Origin: Diospyros lotus
Lineage: Eukaryota > Streptophyta > Magnoliopsida > Ericales > Ebenaceae
Length of the DNA stretch: 64,000 nucleotides
Assembly (NCBI RefSeq): GCF_014633365.1
Contig: NC_068340.1
Coordinates: forward strand, 15,789,879 to 15,853,878
Direction of reading: 5' to 3'
A program made the translations under genes and the position numbers. Each line of letters begins with the position of its first letter. Position 1 is the first letter of the stretch. This document shows, in pieces, positions 24,792 through 36,626 of this stretch. Under the pieces are notes generated by a model, which was not told the origin of the DNA, did no database searches, and worked only from the letters and a program-made list of their open reading frames with translations.

Positions 24792-25944
24792 TGACTAGCA
24801 ATGACACCACAACCCAAGATGGGGTGAATTAGGTGATTAAAAATTTTGGTCTAAATTGAAAATTTTTTACCTCAAAGAGAGGATTTAGTGAAAATGAAAA
24901 TGATAATGAAAGTAAAAGTGAAGAAGACACAATCAATTTTTTAGTGGTTCAGTCAAATGACTTATTCCACTACCTTGGCTCCTTATTAAGGATTTTAAAA
25001 ACTTTTACAAAATCCTCCTACTTGATCACAAGTAGACCCTCTAGTCTCCAAGACTAGGAATTACAATCTTCTATTATCAAAGTAGGCCCTCTAGCACACT
25101 TGTTAGAAAAATACAATAAGATTACAGTGTTAGAAGATCAGAGAGATAAATCTCTTAGTTACAAGTTTTGTTAAAATAATTACAAGGCTTAAAGTAATAA
25201 ATACAATGATAGAACAAACCTTAAAAGAGATAAAAGTGTAAAACAATTGAGCACTTGAGTAGTTGAGATAATTGAATACTTGCAATAAAGTCACTAAGCT
25301 TCTTAAATGATCCACTAGTTCTCAATTTATAAAGCTTAATGAGCTATTTGAAAAATATAGCTATTTGTGGTAGTTGGGGGCATTAAATGAGCTTCTAGAA
25401 TTAGCCATTGGAAAGTATGTGAGAAAAACGATCGATAGATTCTAAAAATCTGTTGACAGGTTAGTACAAAAATTTGAAAATCAGTTGACATGATGAGCAA
25501 AAATGATCGACATGCTAAAAAATGGTTGACTGATTTTTGTCAGTGGCTGTTGACCGCACTTGGCCGAGAGCCATCAAAAGACTAGCCGACAAGTTATGAA
25601 AGCCGCTCGACAGCAAGGATAAAAACAATCAACATTTCCTTGGAACCGGTCGATAGTTAGTCCTTAGCTTTTTAAAAGAAATTGTTTCATTTCTCCAACA
25701 CTTTGAAAACCATTTTTGAATCGGGTTTGGGAAAATCGTTTGACATAAAATTTTTGTTTTCCCAATCTCCATCAAGATATTTTGAGAAAGAAATAATTTG
25801 CATTTTAAGATGAGTTGAAATTGATTTACATTTAGGTAACTTATAAATGCATTTAAAGCAATGGACATAATAAATAGATTATGCTATCAATATAAAGATA
25901 GATTGTTTTTATCATCAAAACCAAAACATAATAGAAAAACAACA
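24792..25944 (-). repeat. LTR of a SIRE/Maximus-like copia element
   Basis: On the minus strand it starts TGTTGTTTTTCTATTATG directly after a purine tract (AAAAAAAGGGAAGAA) that is preceded by TTTGTCATCAT, a combination typical of this lineage's 3' end. The other end is approximate, near the CACCCCATCTTGGG block. It aligns at several places with the LTR at 26994-28687. A cluster of TCGACA/TTGACA-type motifs lies at 25430-25640. Confidence 0.6.
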
Positions 25945-26389
25945 TTCTTCCCTTTTTTTATGATGACAAAACCTATTTAAAATTAATTTCAATATAAACT
26001 CTCCTTTTTTGTCGTAAGTCAAAAAGGATTGTTTTTAATAATCATTTAACCAAACATACACACACACACACTCTCCTCCTTAAATCAAATTCCCCCTTAA
26101 GATGATATAAATAGAATCATCAAACAAACAATTGTGAGTCCATTATAATAGGGAGGCAATAAAAAAAATAAAAAAATCCGTAAGGAACAATTATAAGCCA
26201 TAAAAAATATGTAAGAGATAAACCAATGAGATCCATAAAACATACATTAACTTATCATATGATAGTAATCCATGCATGTTCCATACAAAAGAGTAAACCA
26301 TAGAATCATTCTTCCATCATACAAGCTAAAAGAATACAACATAAAGAGCAAAACATATAACAAAAATATCAAAATGTGTGAACATAAAA

Positions 26390-26993
26390 CTAAGACTCTA
26401 GAGGAGGCTGAGGAGAGGAAGACGGTGCATGCGATGACAAACGAGAGATAACAACCTCAAGAAGTTGCATAATCTCATTTTGTCGTCGATGAATAACACT
26501 CATCTCCTCTCGAACCTCTTCAAGAAAGCAAGAGACATTAGCCTTCAGCTCAACTATTTCATGAATGAATATATCATCAGGTGGATGAGAAGACTCACCC
26601 ATGTGGCGAGATGGAGAGGCCAGTAATGGTGATGAAAGAGGTACCGAAGCATTGGTAGGAGGCTAAATAGTAAGAAGAGGCGGAGGAGGAGGAAGATTGT
26701 CCTCATCTTCAGAGATATGTACCTCATTTCTCTTCTTAGATTTAGCCCATCTACCCTCATCATCTTCTTTGTACCCCATTCAGACTAGGAAGGCTTGATT
26801 AAGAAATTGAGAGAGATTAATTGAGATATGACTTACTAAGATTATCTACCTTGGAATCTAGAATGGAACTTAGGGTCATGCCATAAGGTAGACAATGGGT
26901 TTTGCTATTGAATGGTCCTATCATTTGATCTATAATTATGGAGCAAAGATCGACATGTTATCTAGTGATGATGCAGTGCGTAAGCCACAAGTC
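26390..26993 (-). pseudogene. 3' ORF (env-like/plant transposon protein) remnant of the copia element
   Basis: On the minus strand, fragments starting near 26990 include LPYGMTLSSILDSKVDNLS, which resembles the LPYGM-type segment of the extra 3' ORF in SIRE-like elements. A 70-codon open piece (26390-26602) follows, rich in charged residues with a coiled-coil-like stretch (ELKANVSCFLEEVREEM) and a Pro/Ser-rich tail. Frames are broken. Position next to the 3' LTR fits. Family assignment is inferred from these motifs and order. Confidence 0.5.
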
Positions 26994-28687
26994 TGTTAGA
27001 ACGAGAGGTGCTATGGCACACACCAAGAGGGGGGTGAATTGGTTATTTAAAAAGGAAAAAAAACTTAATTGATAGAACTTTGAAATCCTTTTGACTGAAA
27101 ATAAAAAAACTCAATGCACGTGAGGATAATGAAATGCTTGGAAAGATAAATGTATCAAAGAACACAAGCATAAGAAAACACAAGGATTTATAGTGGTTCG
27201 GCTTAACCAAGCCTAATCCACTACCTTAGCCCCTCACTAAGGATTTTTCAAACCATCCACTAAAACCCCCTACTTAAACCAAGTAGGTCCTCTAGTCCAA
27301 GACTAGGAATTACAACCTCTTGCTTATACAAGCAAGCCCTCTAGCACCTAGCTAGGAAATACAAAACCTCCCACTCAAAATAGGCCCTCTAGCTACACAA
27401 GCTAGGAAGCATAAGAAATATAGAATGTGAGAGAATCTAAGAGATGATTCTCTTAGTTACAATGTCTCTCAAGATTAAACAAGGCTTAAATGAATGTATT
27501 AACAATAATAGAACGAAGCCTTGGAGAGAAAAGTATAACAATGAAAGCACAGAACACTATAAATACAAACGAATATAAAATGTAAGCTCAAATCAATTCG
27601 TTCTCATCCATTAGCCTGCTCTTGATCATCCATGACTTGTATTTATAAGCTTCCCACAAGATTGAAGAGAAATGAAGCCATTTGTGACCGTTGGAGAATG
27701 AGAAACTAGCTGTTGGAGATTGAAAAACTAGCCGTTGTAAGTTTCTGTGAAACACATAGTCGACAGATCAAATGGGTTAGTCGACTATTTCTTCAAATAA
27801 AACTAGGCATAGTCGACAGATGAGAAAGCATAGTCGACTATTTTTCAACTAAAACTTCTCATAGTCGACAGATCTTTTTACATAGTCGACAGATCAAAAA
27901 TACAAGGAGAATTTTGAAATTCATGAACAAACATAGTCGACAGATGAAATAGTATAGTCGACTATCCTTACACAATAGTTGACATAATGAAATATAGTCG
28001 ACAGAGGCCATATATAGTCGACAGATTAAACAAGCATAGTTGACTATCCTTATGCATAGTCGACAGCACTAAACAACATAGTCGACTATCTTCTTGGAAA
28101 ATCTGGAAACTTAACAGATAACATGTAGAAGCACACTTGATTAATACAAAACATCACCACATATTTACATTTCGTAAATGTCCTCATTTTGTTTAATTTA
28201 TATTTTACCTTCCATTTACTTTAATACATAAATGTAAATAAGAAAGTACCCCCCATTTGGATTCAATAAAAATATCAAAAAAATCAAAATCCATAAGAAT
28301 AAAAAAGTAGAATTTGGATTTTAGTAGGAACTTAGGATTTTGCAATTTTACCACCTCTAAGATATACACTTTCTATTTCTTGAAAAATTCGTTAAAAATC
28401 ATTTTATCACTAATGAATGTTAACTATTGAATTACCGGGAGTTAGTTTTTTAAAACTAAAACATTTTCATATATATCTCCTTATAAGATGCTCTAACCTT
28501 TCAGACTTAGAAAAATATGACTTTGAATTCTCGATACTTGAAATTCATTTGGTTTTTATTCTCACAAAATAATACTTGATATTGAAATTGATTTATGTTG
28601 AAAACCACAACCTTGATTCATAACTTAGGGATTAAATAAAATATTATTTTTCATCATCAAAACTAAGTATATAAAAGTAAAACAACA
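26994..28687 (-). mobile_element. SIRE-like copia LTR (apparently solo)
   Basis: On the minus strand it runs from TGTTGTTTTACTTTTATA to GCACCTCTCGTTCTAACA, about 1694 bp. It shares the TTTTGATGATG block near its start and the ATTCACCCCCCTCTTGG block near its end with the LTR at 24792. Neither a PBS nor a PPT adjoins it, and it interrupts the 3' ORF of the neighbouring element, so it looks solo. I could not find matching 5-bp flanks (AAGTC on the left, AATAA on the right). Confidence 0.65.
27754..28104. repeat. array of TAGTCGAC motifs in the LTR
   Basis: Twelve exact TAGTCGAC copies plus two TAGTTGAC variants fall within about 350 bp. They are usually continued by AGAT (TAGTCGACAGAT) or TAT (the palindromic ATAGTCGACTAT). 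Spacing is irregular (14-60 bp), so this is not a simple tandem repeat. Confidence 0.9.
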
Positions 28688-28778
28688 AATAACACACCTT
28701 AACAACGTCAACATAAACATCTCTATGAAGAGAAATGAAGTCCATGAACGTAAATCAAGATCGCTATGGAGCAAACAA

Positions 28779-30524
28779 TGTAGTTTAAGAATTTTAAAGT
28801 TTACCCCGATCCAGGCAATTGGATCAATGTCGAAATCAAAACATTCGCATATATAATAAAATAAATCTAACCTTTAGATTTTTGAGTTGTTTACGGATTT
28901 GAGCTGTCCAAGTGTTCGACCTTTAACTCGTGATACATTGCACACGTCCTTTAGCGAGGAGAGCAAAATGGGAGTGCTAGCTTCTTCTCTTTTTTGTGGC
29001 TTGTGTATGGATGGAAAGAACCTCCCAGTTTCAAATCGATGCGGAAAGGAAAAAGAGAGAGAGTGAATGGAAATATTTTTCTCAACTATTGAGAAACAAT
29101 AACACACAAACTCTAATCTTTTTTGGGCAATCTTAAAGGGGTATTTATAGATGAGTAAGGCCTCCTAGGGTTTCCTAAACCCTAATGGGTATGGGACGAC
29201 CCTTTACTAGTTCAACTAGTAATTAATTAAATAGCCCAAATCCAATAATAAGTTTAATAAAATATTTGGTCCAAATCTAATTTAACCTAAATAAATATAT
29301 ATATATTATTTTCTATCTGCCACTCCAACAAATATAGAAAATTATTAAATTAGAAGCTTCTTCCTAATTTAATCAATTGTCATTTTAGGAAACTCTTTTC
29401 TTTATGATGACACCTTGTCAAATTGACATCATTATGTCTATTTATTCTTTTTTCATGAGAACTTATGACGGCACAACTTCTTGTCTAGGTGTCCCAATTA
29501 ACCATACGTCTGCTTTCCTAGTTTAAGCCAGGGACCATACCTTTTGCGTATGACTCATTAGGTTTTCGAATATGTTAGCAATGTGTCAGTACTAACACAT
29601 AAGACAAGATTAGCCTCTAGCAAGGCATGATGCCTACCCAATTATTCAGAAGGATTCATAATCCGTAAACAACCTTTCACAAGCATGGTTATTTTGTAAT
29701 TCTATCATTTCATCAATGTATCTTCTGTGATCTCAAGTCTGGCGATGTGTTGCTTGATTATGATCACATGAGTTTTCTTCTGTCCTCCTGATATCTCCAC
29801 TTAAAAGAAAGTGAATCAATAACTCCTTATTGATCTCTGTCAGCATGGCCATGCATTTAAAGTGAATATCCACCGAAGGTGTCATAGATACATCATCCTA
29901 TTTCAAGGGATAGACAAGTTGTATCTTGGTTATGCACCCATTTGCATAAGCCTCACGATATGCCCAATATTGCCTATGTACAACCTTTATCTAGTCCTAT
30001 TGTAATGATGTCAAAGCATACTGATCTTCTTATGAGATGACCTTGACAACCTCAGGCCTAAGGATTAGTTACACCCATCTCATATGAGAATTCCATCAAC
30101 ATATAACCAAAATGGATTCTTATAGCAAGTCATGCCTAGTGACATGTTCTCTAACATTGGTCACCTATGTACTTGTTTAGGCATCCCCATGCCTATGGGT
30201 GGGAGACCCCCAATGCTATCAGATAGCAAAAACATAGCACATACAAGTCTTATTGCAATTGTCAATATCCATTCTTGACATTGCCATGACTTGGGACATT
30301 TAATGATGTCTACAAACTGTGATGCATCATCTTGCATCTTTATAGATTAATCACAGTATACATCATATGGACTTCTATCTAGTATCATTCGGTCATTACA
30401 ATAATAACAAAAATCTAATAGAATGACTTTTTGTGAAATTGATTAACTCTTAATTCAATAATAAATATGATTGCAATTTGTTAATGTATAACATTCCAAT
30501 ATGATTGGATCTAAAGCAACTACA
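28779..30524 (-). repeat. 3' LTR of copia element C1
   Basis: It is 1746 bp, with ends TGTAGTT and AACTACA as perfect inverted termini. On the minus strand the tract AGTGGGAGATTATTAG directly precedes the LTR, a standard copia polypurine tract. The 92 bp between it and the solo LTR at 26994-28687 are unassigned. Confidence 0.75.
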
Positions 30525-30670
30525 CTAATAATCTCCCACTTACACTAGAGTCAATCACTCATGTATCTCATACTTGATGATCGAACATAACTTTCATGTT
30601 TCTCCTACGATAGAGCTTTAGTTAAGGGATCCGCGACATTGTCATCCATCGGTACTTTTTCTATATGCAT

Positions 30671-32158
30671 TGTTGGAAATGTATGCCCTAAAGACACGTT
30701 TTGTTTAATTTATGGTAATGATGTTTCTTTTATTCAGTTTATGGCACATATATTATTTGCATTTAATTGTTGGAAAGGTGTCCATGCTATTAAGTAAGTG
30801 ATTCATGTGATGGGTCGTTCTTCACAGTTAGGCATGAATCATGGGTACTTAATAAGCAAGAAAATATAACTCTTGATCTTTTGATAGAACTGGGCATTCT
30901 ATCATGATAAGATCATTGTGCAATAGATCCTAATGGAGGATGGCTTGCCTTAGCCAGTAAACAGTCCGTTTGCTCTAATTGTACAAGCGCATTTGGAATG
31001 CGTAGAGTGGACCTGTGATAGAAGCTAATGACAAAGTACTAATTATCATGGAGCTAGTCTATCACTGCTACTACGTGGACGAGTACTCTAATACTTGAGT
31101 ATTAGTTGGTGGTCTAGTGAACCTAGAGCTATATTCTTAGATTCATTGTAGGTGAGGTCTGTCAAAGATCAATATCCTTTTGAGTTGGGAGTATGGTTTC
31201 TAATTAGCTAAGACAGACTAATACAAGATAGTTTCTGTGATTCACCCCCTTGTGATTGTCCAAGAATAATCAAATAATCCAGGGCCCTGGGAACGTGACT
31301 TAAGAGTGTGTGCTTCTGGGTAGCTCCCAGTGATAAGCAAGTACATTCGAGTAGTCACGGATTATTGGACTAGTGATCTAAGGATGGTAGAAGTCATTTA
31401 GAAAGGTGTTAGTACATTATTCCTTTCTAAATGATGGGTGTTACGCAGAGGGGTATTTTCGTCATTACACTAGTAGGTCAAAGACATGGCATATGCAAAA
31501 TTATTCGTGGGGTCAGTGTTACCATATGGTGATAATTGGAACACTTAGAATGACAAAATATAGCTACTAGGTAGCAGGGATATTTTGGTCATTTTAGTAG
31601 CCGTGAATAATTTGTCTTTTGGTCCCCGGGGTAGCTCGATGTAACTCATGTATTTTTTAATACATTTGGCTTGTTGGATGAATTACATTGAGAGAGAATT
31701 ATTTTATTCAGAATGGTCCATTGGGCTAGAATAAAATAATAGTTCATTAGGGTTTTAATTAATTAATTGGGCTAACCCAATTAGAAAATTAATTAAAAGA
31801 TCTTGGCCCATTAGGGTTTGGCCCACTAGGGTTTTAACCCTAGGGTTCTCCCTATATATATCTCTCTTTAGTTGTTTTTTCATCTAAGTCGTTTTTCATT
31901 CTTCTTCACCGAAGAAAGGCCACGAGTTCGAGTCATAATCCGGAAGATCGAAAGGGTGCGTTTGAGTTTCTGATGCGACGAAGCCGAAGGCTAGCAGGAC
32001 AGCCATCGTCTCCACAACGCGAGGAAGCTCCCATTGCTCCATTCCGTCCGGTAATCCGCCGCAAAAGTAAGTCTCCTAGATTCTTATCAATACGAGGAAC
32101 GGTTTTGATTTTAAACCGCTTCCGCTGCATGCTTTGTTTCCTCGTTCATGATCCTTCA
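30671..32158 (+). mobile_element. solo LTR, copia-like family A
   Basis: This 1488-bp LTR (TGTTGGAAATG to ATCCTTCA) has flanks TGCAT (30666-30670) and CGCAT (32159-32163), a 5-bp duplication with one change. Removing it rejoins the C1 RNase H reading (INWGDM to IEKVPMDDNVADPLTKAL), which proves the insertion. It is the inverted relative of 13290-14794. A TATATATA promoter-like run lies near 31855. Confidence 0.9.
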
Positions 32159-32163
32159 CGCAT

Positions 32164-32460
32164 GTCACCCCAGTTGATAACTTCTTTTATCAGATGGTAA
32201 CATCGCAATACATGTTTAGTCCGTTAATGAGACCTTGGTTCCTTGGCTTGTGTGATGGCTCCATTGTTGTCATAATACACTGTTATTAGATTAACAATGT
32301 TGGACACCAATCTAAGTTCACCAATGAACTTACGGATCGACACAACCTCCTTAGCTGCTTTGGCGGCTGCTATGTATTCGACCTCTGTTGTTGAATCTGC
32401 AACTCTCCTAATTGGAACTCTTCCTACAAACGGCCATACCATTCAGGCATAATATGAATC
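32164..32460 (-). pseudogene. C1 RNase H remnant
   Basis: The minus-strand reading contains STTEVEYIAAAKAAKEVVSI, the copia RNase H motif with the STxxEY core. After it, HLIKEVINWGDM leads to the solo-LTR junction and continues at 30531-30670 with VPMDDNVADPLTKAL. A stop interrupts the frame after KEPRSH. Confidence 0.8.
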
Positions 32461-33360
32461 CCGATTGTGACTTAAAATCATCATGGTCGGACTAGAAATT
32501 GGCATCCGTGAACCCCTTCACGGTAAGGTCTCATTCTCTATATACCAAGAACATCTCTTTAGTTATTCTCAAGTACTTAAAGATGTTCTTCACTGCAATC
32601 CAGTGTTTCTGACCTGGATCTTTACTTCATATGCTCAAAGCATATGCGACATTAGGCCTCGTACATAACATGTCATACATGATCGAGCTAATGGCCGAGG
32701 CATACGTTACTCGATTCATTCTATCTTTCTCATCTTATGTCTTCGAAAACATAGCCTTGAAGAGATATATTCCAAGTGTCGTGGGAAGATTTCGCCTCTT
32801 AGAATCTTCCATGCTAAACTCCTTTAGCACCTTGTCAATGTACGGGCTTTGGGATTATCCTGGAAACCGCCTAGATCTATCTGTATAGATTCTTATTCCC
32901 AGAATATAGATTGCTTCTCCCAAATCCTTCATGAAGAAATTTTTTGAAAGCCATCTTTTAACTGATTGCAACATGGGAACATCATTCCCTATGAGTAATA
33001 TATCAGTCACATAAAGGACTAAAAAGACCACCCCTCTCCCACTAAACTTCTTGTAAACACAAGGATAATCTTCATTTTGTGAAAAATCAAACCCTTTGAT
33101 TATTTTATCAAAACGTTGATTCCAACTCTGGGATGCTTACTTTAGACCATAAATAGCCCTTTGTAACTTACAAATCTTATTTGTATGTTCTTGGATGATA
33201 AAACTGTCGGGTTGTGTCATATACACATCTTCAACTAGGTTTCTATTAAGGAAAGTTGTTTTTACATCCATCTGCCAAATCTTATAGTCATGATAGGTAG
33301 CTATTACAAGTCGAATCCGAATAGATTTTATCATTGCCATAGGCGAGAAGGTTTCGTCAT
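32461..33360 (-). pseudogene. C1 reverse transcriptase remnant
   Basis: The N-terminal half reads DVKTTFLNRNLVEDVYMTQP on the minus strand near 33200-33270, the classical copia RT segment, followed by KICKLQRAIYGLK. The rest toward 32470 is frameshifted but in order. Confidence 0.8.
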
Positions 33361-33362
33361 CG

Positions 33363-34059
33363 TTAATTCCTTGGCTTTAACTGAAACCTTTGGCCACAAA
33401 CCTTGAGGGGAGTATTTATTTGTGGTTCGTCTTTAATCTCCTCAAGCTCAACATTCCTCCCACTAGCCACAGCATCCAAGAATTCCTTCTCAAGGAATAC
33501 CGTGTTGCTTGGCAACAAACACATTTTGTTCCTATGGGTGATAAAAGTAATATCCATTTTTTTTTTTTGGATATCCCACAAACAGACATCTCGTAGATTT
33601 GGGTTCTAGTTTATTACTGTCAACACGCTTGACATAAGCTTCACAATCCCAAATCTTAAGAAAAGATAGATTTAGCATTTTTCGTTTCCATATCTCATAT
33701 GGAGTTTGAGTAACTGACTTATTTGAAACCTTGTTCAAAACAAAGACCGTGGTGAGGAGTGTGAATCCCCAAAATGAAATGGGGAGTTCAGTATGACTCA
33801 TCATGGACCAAACCATGTCCAATAAGATCCTATTCCTCTTCTCAAACACACCATTCATCTCCGGTGCTCCAGGTGGAATTTATTATAGGAGAATCCCATT
33901 CTGTTTTAGGTGATTTGGAAACTCACTGTTTAAGTATTCACCACCTCGATCCGATCGAAGTACTTTGATGCTTTTCTCAGTTTGTTTCTCTACTTAAAAT
34001 ATGAATTCCTTGAACATAAGCCTACACACATCAGTGTGCACAAGCCTTAACACTTCTGT
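33363..34059 (-). pseudogene. C1 integrase remnant
   Basis: The minus strand reads MNGVFEKRNRILLDMVWSMM, the end of the integrase core with the catalytic Glu region (family MNGVAERRNRTLLDMVRSM). PYEIWKRKMLNLSFLKIW and CLFVGYPKKKNGYYFYHP follow, all typical of Ty1/copia. The upstream core continues to 34059, where the L-type solo LTR is inserted. Confidence 0.85.
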
Positions 34060-34321
34060 ATCCCTGATAAGGGTCAATATTTCCTATATCCTAATGAATT
34101 ATATCCCTATTTTGGCTTTATAATTATGCTTAAAATAAATAATTATTTGCATTATATATTATTACAGGATGAAGCAAGGAAGTTGTCTTCTACAATTAAT
34201 TAGGGGCATAAATCGAAGATGTTGGATTACCCATTATTGTTGCTCAAAATCATGGGCCAACTATGGAGTCTAGAGGATGTTTCAAGTGCACTTGGCTCAA
34301 CAATCAAATAGAATCCAACAT

Positions 34322-34430
34322 AAGAAAAGCCCAAGCCCAAGCTCAAGCCCAACACAAGGAAGGCCCAAGCCCAAGCTCAAGCCCAACATAAAGAAGGCCC
34401 AAGCCCAAAAATATGAAAAGCCCAAGTCCC
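34322..34430. repeat. AAGCCC-rich minisatellite
   Basis: Blocks of AAGCCCAAGCCCAAGCTCAA and CCAACACAAGGAAGG-type spacers repeat about three times. Confidence 0.8.
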
Positions 34431-34438
34431 ACAAATAG

Positions 34439-34612
34439 GATGACATCATCGCTTACATCATGGTTGAGATGACATCATCGCTTACATCATGGGATAGAAT
34501 GACATCATCGCTTACATCATGGTTGAGATGACATCATCACTTACATCATGGGTTAGGATGACATCATCGCTTACATCATGGGTTGGAATGACATCATTGC
34601 TTACATCATCAA
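34439..34612. repeat. 29-30-bp minisatellite, six units
   Basis: Units begin GATGACATCATCGCTTACAT and continue CATGGGTT(G/A). Six copies lie head to tail with few changes, each containing the palindrome TGACATCA-like core. Units are contiguous with no unique spacers, so this is not a CRISPR array. Confidence 0.9.
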
Positions 34613-35742
34613 CTAGATATTTTGTATTATTAAATTATATAATTAAGTGGTTTCCATTACATCTTTTAGCCTATAAATAAAGCACTTAGGTGCACTTGTA
34701 AGGGAGGATTATTCTTGAATGAAATTTTAGTTGTTTTAATTGCTCTTGTTCTCTTTTATTTTCTCTTGCAAATCTTACTTCTTCTTTTTCTTATTTAAAT
34801 TCTTATGTCATTTATTGTTACTTTATTATCCACCGCCTAAATGGTCGGTTAATTTTTGCCTTTAAATTCTTGTAATTTCAATTATTATCTTTCAATTATA
34901 TACCGCCTATATGGTCGGTCAAAATAGTCTTTCAATTATTGTCTTTAAATTATATACCGCCTATATGGTCGGTTAAAAAATAGTCTTTTAAATACTGTCT
35001 TTTAATTCCCGTCATTTAAATTCCTGCCAATTTATTTTAAAAATGGAAATGAGTAGCTAAATCTAATCTTGGGTTAAGGCGAGGACAGTATCCAATGTTC
35101 TTGAATCTCAAGATAAGCCAAACCTCGATGAATGCAAGATTTATCTGAGTTAAACTCGAGTTGAATGTATAAATGATTTTGTGAGTTTGGATTGGGTCAT
35201 CATCCTAACTTAGAACTCTCATGCCATGTATGAAAGTTGCTAGAATTGGAGATGAGATATACCCAAGCTCAGATGATCAAATCATAGTCTCTAGTATAAT
35301 AAAATTTACAGTGATATCTTAACCCAGAACCATCATATCATGTATGAGGGTTGCTTAGCTAAGAATCATTCGTATCTTGAATTATAACTACGAAACGATC
35401 CTCTGTTTATTTCAGATTAATATTGCTGTTTAAATTACTATAAGAGATTTATAAGGCATTGGTTCTGAACTCGCCTTAACCCAAGACCTTTTTAATATTC
35501 AAAAAAAAAAACTTTTCACAATCAGGAAAACTTAGCTCTCTTTGGATAAATCAACCCGAATGAACCATTCTTTTGTTAAATAAACCTCCCAGTGAATCGA
35601 CCCGGACTTGTCCGGAATTTATATTTGTGCTACAACTACACTCACACACTGGTGAGTTTAAACCTCCTCACCATTTCAACACTGAACATCCAAAACTGAT
35701 TAAGGCTATTTAAATTATAGGGTGAGGAGTGCAGCCAATCCC

Positions 35743-36224
35743 CATCTCCCTTTCCTTTAAAAGGAGACTTAGTCATCTTGCCAAGCAAACAAGATTCGCA
35801 AGCACCATATGATTCATAATCAAATGTGCTATGATATCAATTTTTATATAAGTTGGATATGCGAGTCTCATTTATATGGCTAAGATGACAATGCCATAAA
35901 TAAGTGCTATTTACATCACCTAATTTAAGTTGCTTAATATTTATGTTATTGACAGGAGTATCAACATCAAGGATATACAAACCGTTACGTATAGTTGCTT
36001 TACCATAAAATAACTCATTTTTATAAAATGAACAACTATTGTCATTAAATAAAAAGGAAAATCCATTTTTGTCCTTACAAGAAATAGAAATTATATTCCT
36101 AGTTAAACTAGAAATAAAGTAATAGTTACGTAAATCCAATACAAGCCCTATGGGAAATGTTAATAAATAAGTCCCTACAACTAATGGAACAACTCTTGAT
36201 TCATTGTTAACATGTAGGTCCACC
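35743..36224 (-). pseudogene. C1 GAG-pre-integrase remnant
   Basis: A 128-codon open stretch (36223-35837) ends YLWHCHLSHINETRISNL, the GAG-pre-integrase zinc-ligand region (family WHxRLGHxxxxR). Downstream, toward 35743, the start of the integrase follows and is broken by the solo LTR. Confidence 0.75.
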
Positions 36225-36623
36225 TCTCTTGGTGAAAATGAGAACCTAATGGTTGCCCATTCCTTTTAAAGGATGATGGAAATGGTCAACAAGTCAATAA
36301 GAGCGGTCAACAGCTTGGGCCTAAACAGTTGACGGTAGGGAATGATCCGTCGATCGCTCACCCTTAGTTTACAATTTGATTTTAAGCCATTGTGAACGAT
36401 CAACAGTCTTTAGGGATTGGTTAAGCATTTTTAAGAAATGGTCGACAATATGAGCATAACTAGTCAATCGATTATGTTTAGCTTTTTGAAAATTAGAAGC
36501 ATACTTCATTCTAAATAAAATTTTAATCACATAACATATACAATTTTGCATCCAACAATATTTTAATCACATTCAACACATAAATGCCACATGAAGATAC
36601 AATCATTCCAAGTTCACTTCTAA
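36225..36623 (-). repeat. copia element C2: pol C-terminus and truncated 3' LTR
   Basis: Nearest the CACTA element, the minus strand reads RSELGMI, completing the C-terminal pol motif begun right of it. LTR-like DNA starting TGTTGGATGC (about 36561) follows and contains GTCAAC/GTCGAC motifs. The LTR is cut at 36225 where C1 begins. Confidence 0.55.
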
Positions 36624-36626
36624 AAT

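Larger units (their letters stand above)
34065..35737 (+). mobile_element. solo LTR of the L family (large non-autonomous elements)
   Basis: This 1673-bp LTR starts TGATAAGGGTC and ends GTGAGGAGTGCAGCCA, flanked by a perfect ATCCC duplication (34060-34064 and 35738-35742). It is a diverged, inverted relative of the LTR at 42851-50347: both share the stretch with ATGGTCGGTTAA and CACCGCCTAAATGG. It contains a TATAAATAAAGC promoter-like motif near 34672 and two minisatellites. Confidence 0.9.
30525..36224 (-). mobile_element. copia element C1, 5'-truncated and doubly interrupted
   Basis: On the minus strand the order is GAG-pre-integrase, integrase, reverse transcriptase, RNase H, PPT and 3' LTR, as in Ty1/copia. 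It lacks gag, protease and a 5' LTR; the coding part stops abruptly at 36224 against an unrelated copia 3' end. Two solo LTRs are inserted: 30671-32158 in RNase H and 34065-35737 between GAG-pre-integrase and integrase. All segments carry stops and frameshifts. Confidence 0.8.

Noticed and set aside
26994..28687. Intact copia element with 26994-28687 as one of two LTRs
   Set aside because: No PBS or PPT adjoins it in the expected orientation and flanking 5-mers do not match, so only an apparently solo LTR is claimed.
34439..34612. Regular 29-30-bp repeats resembling a CRISPR array
   Set aside because: Units are contiguous without unique spacers, no cas genes exist, and the array lies inside a plant LTR with target duplications. 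It is a minisatellite.
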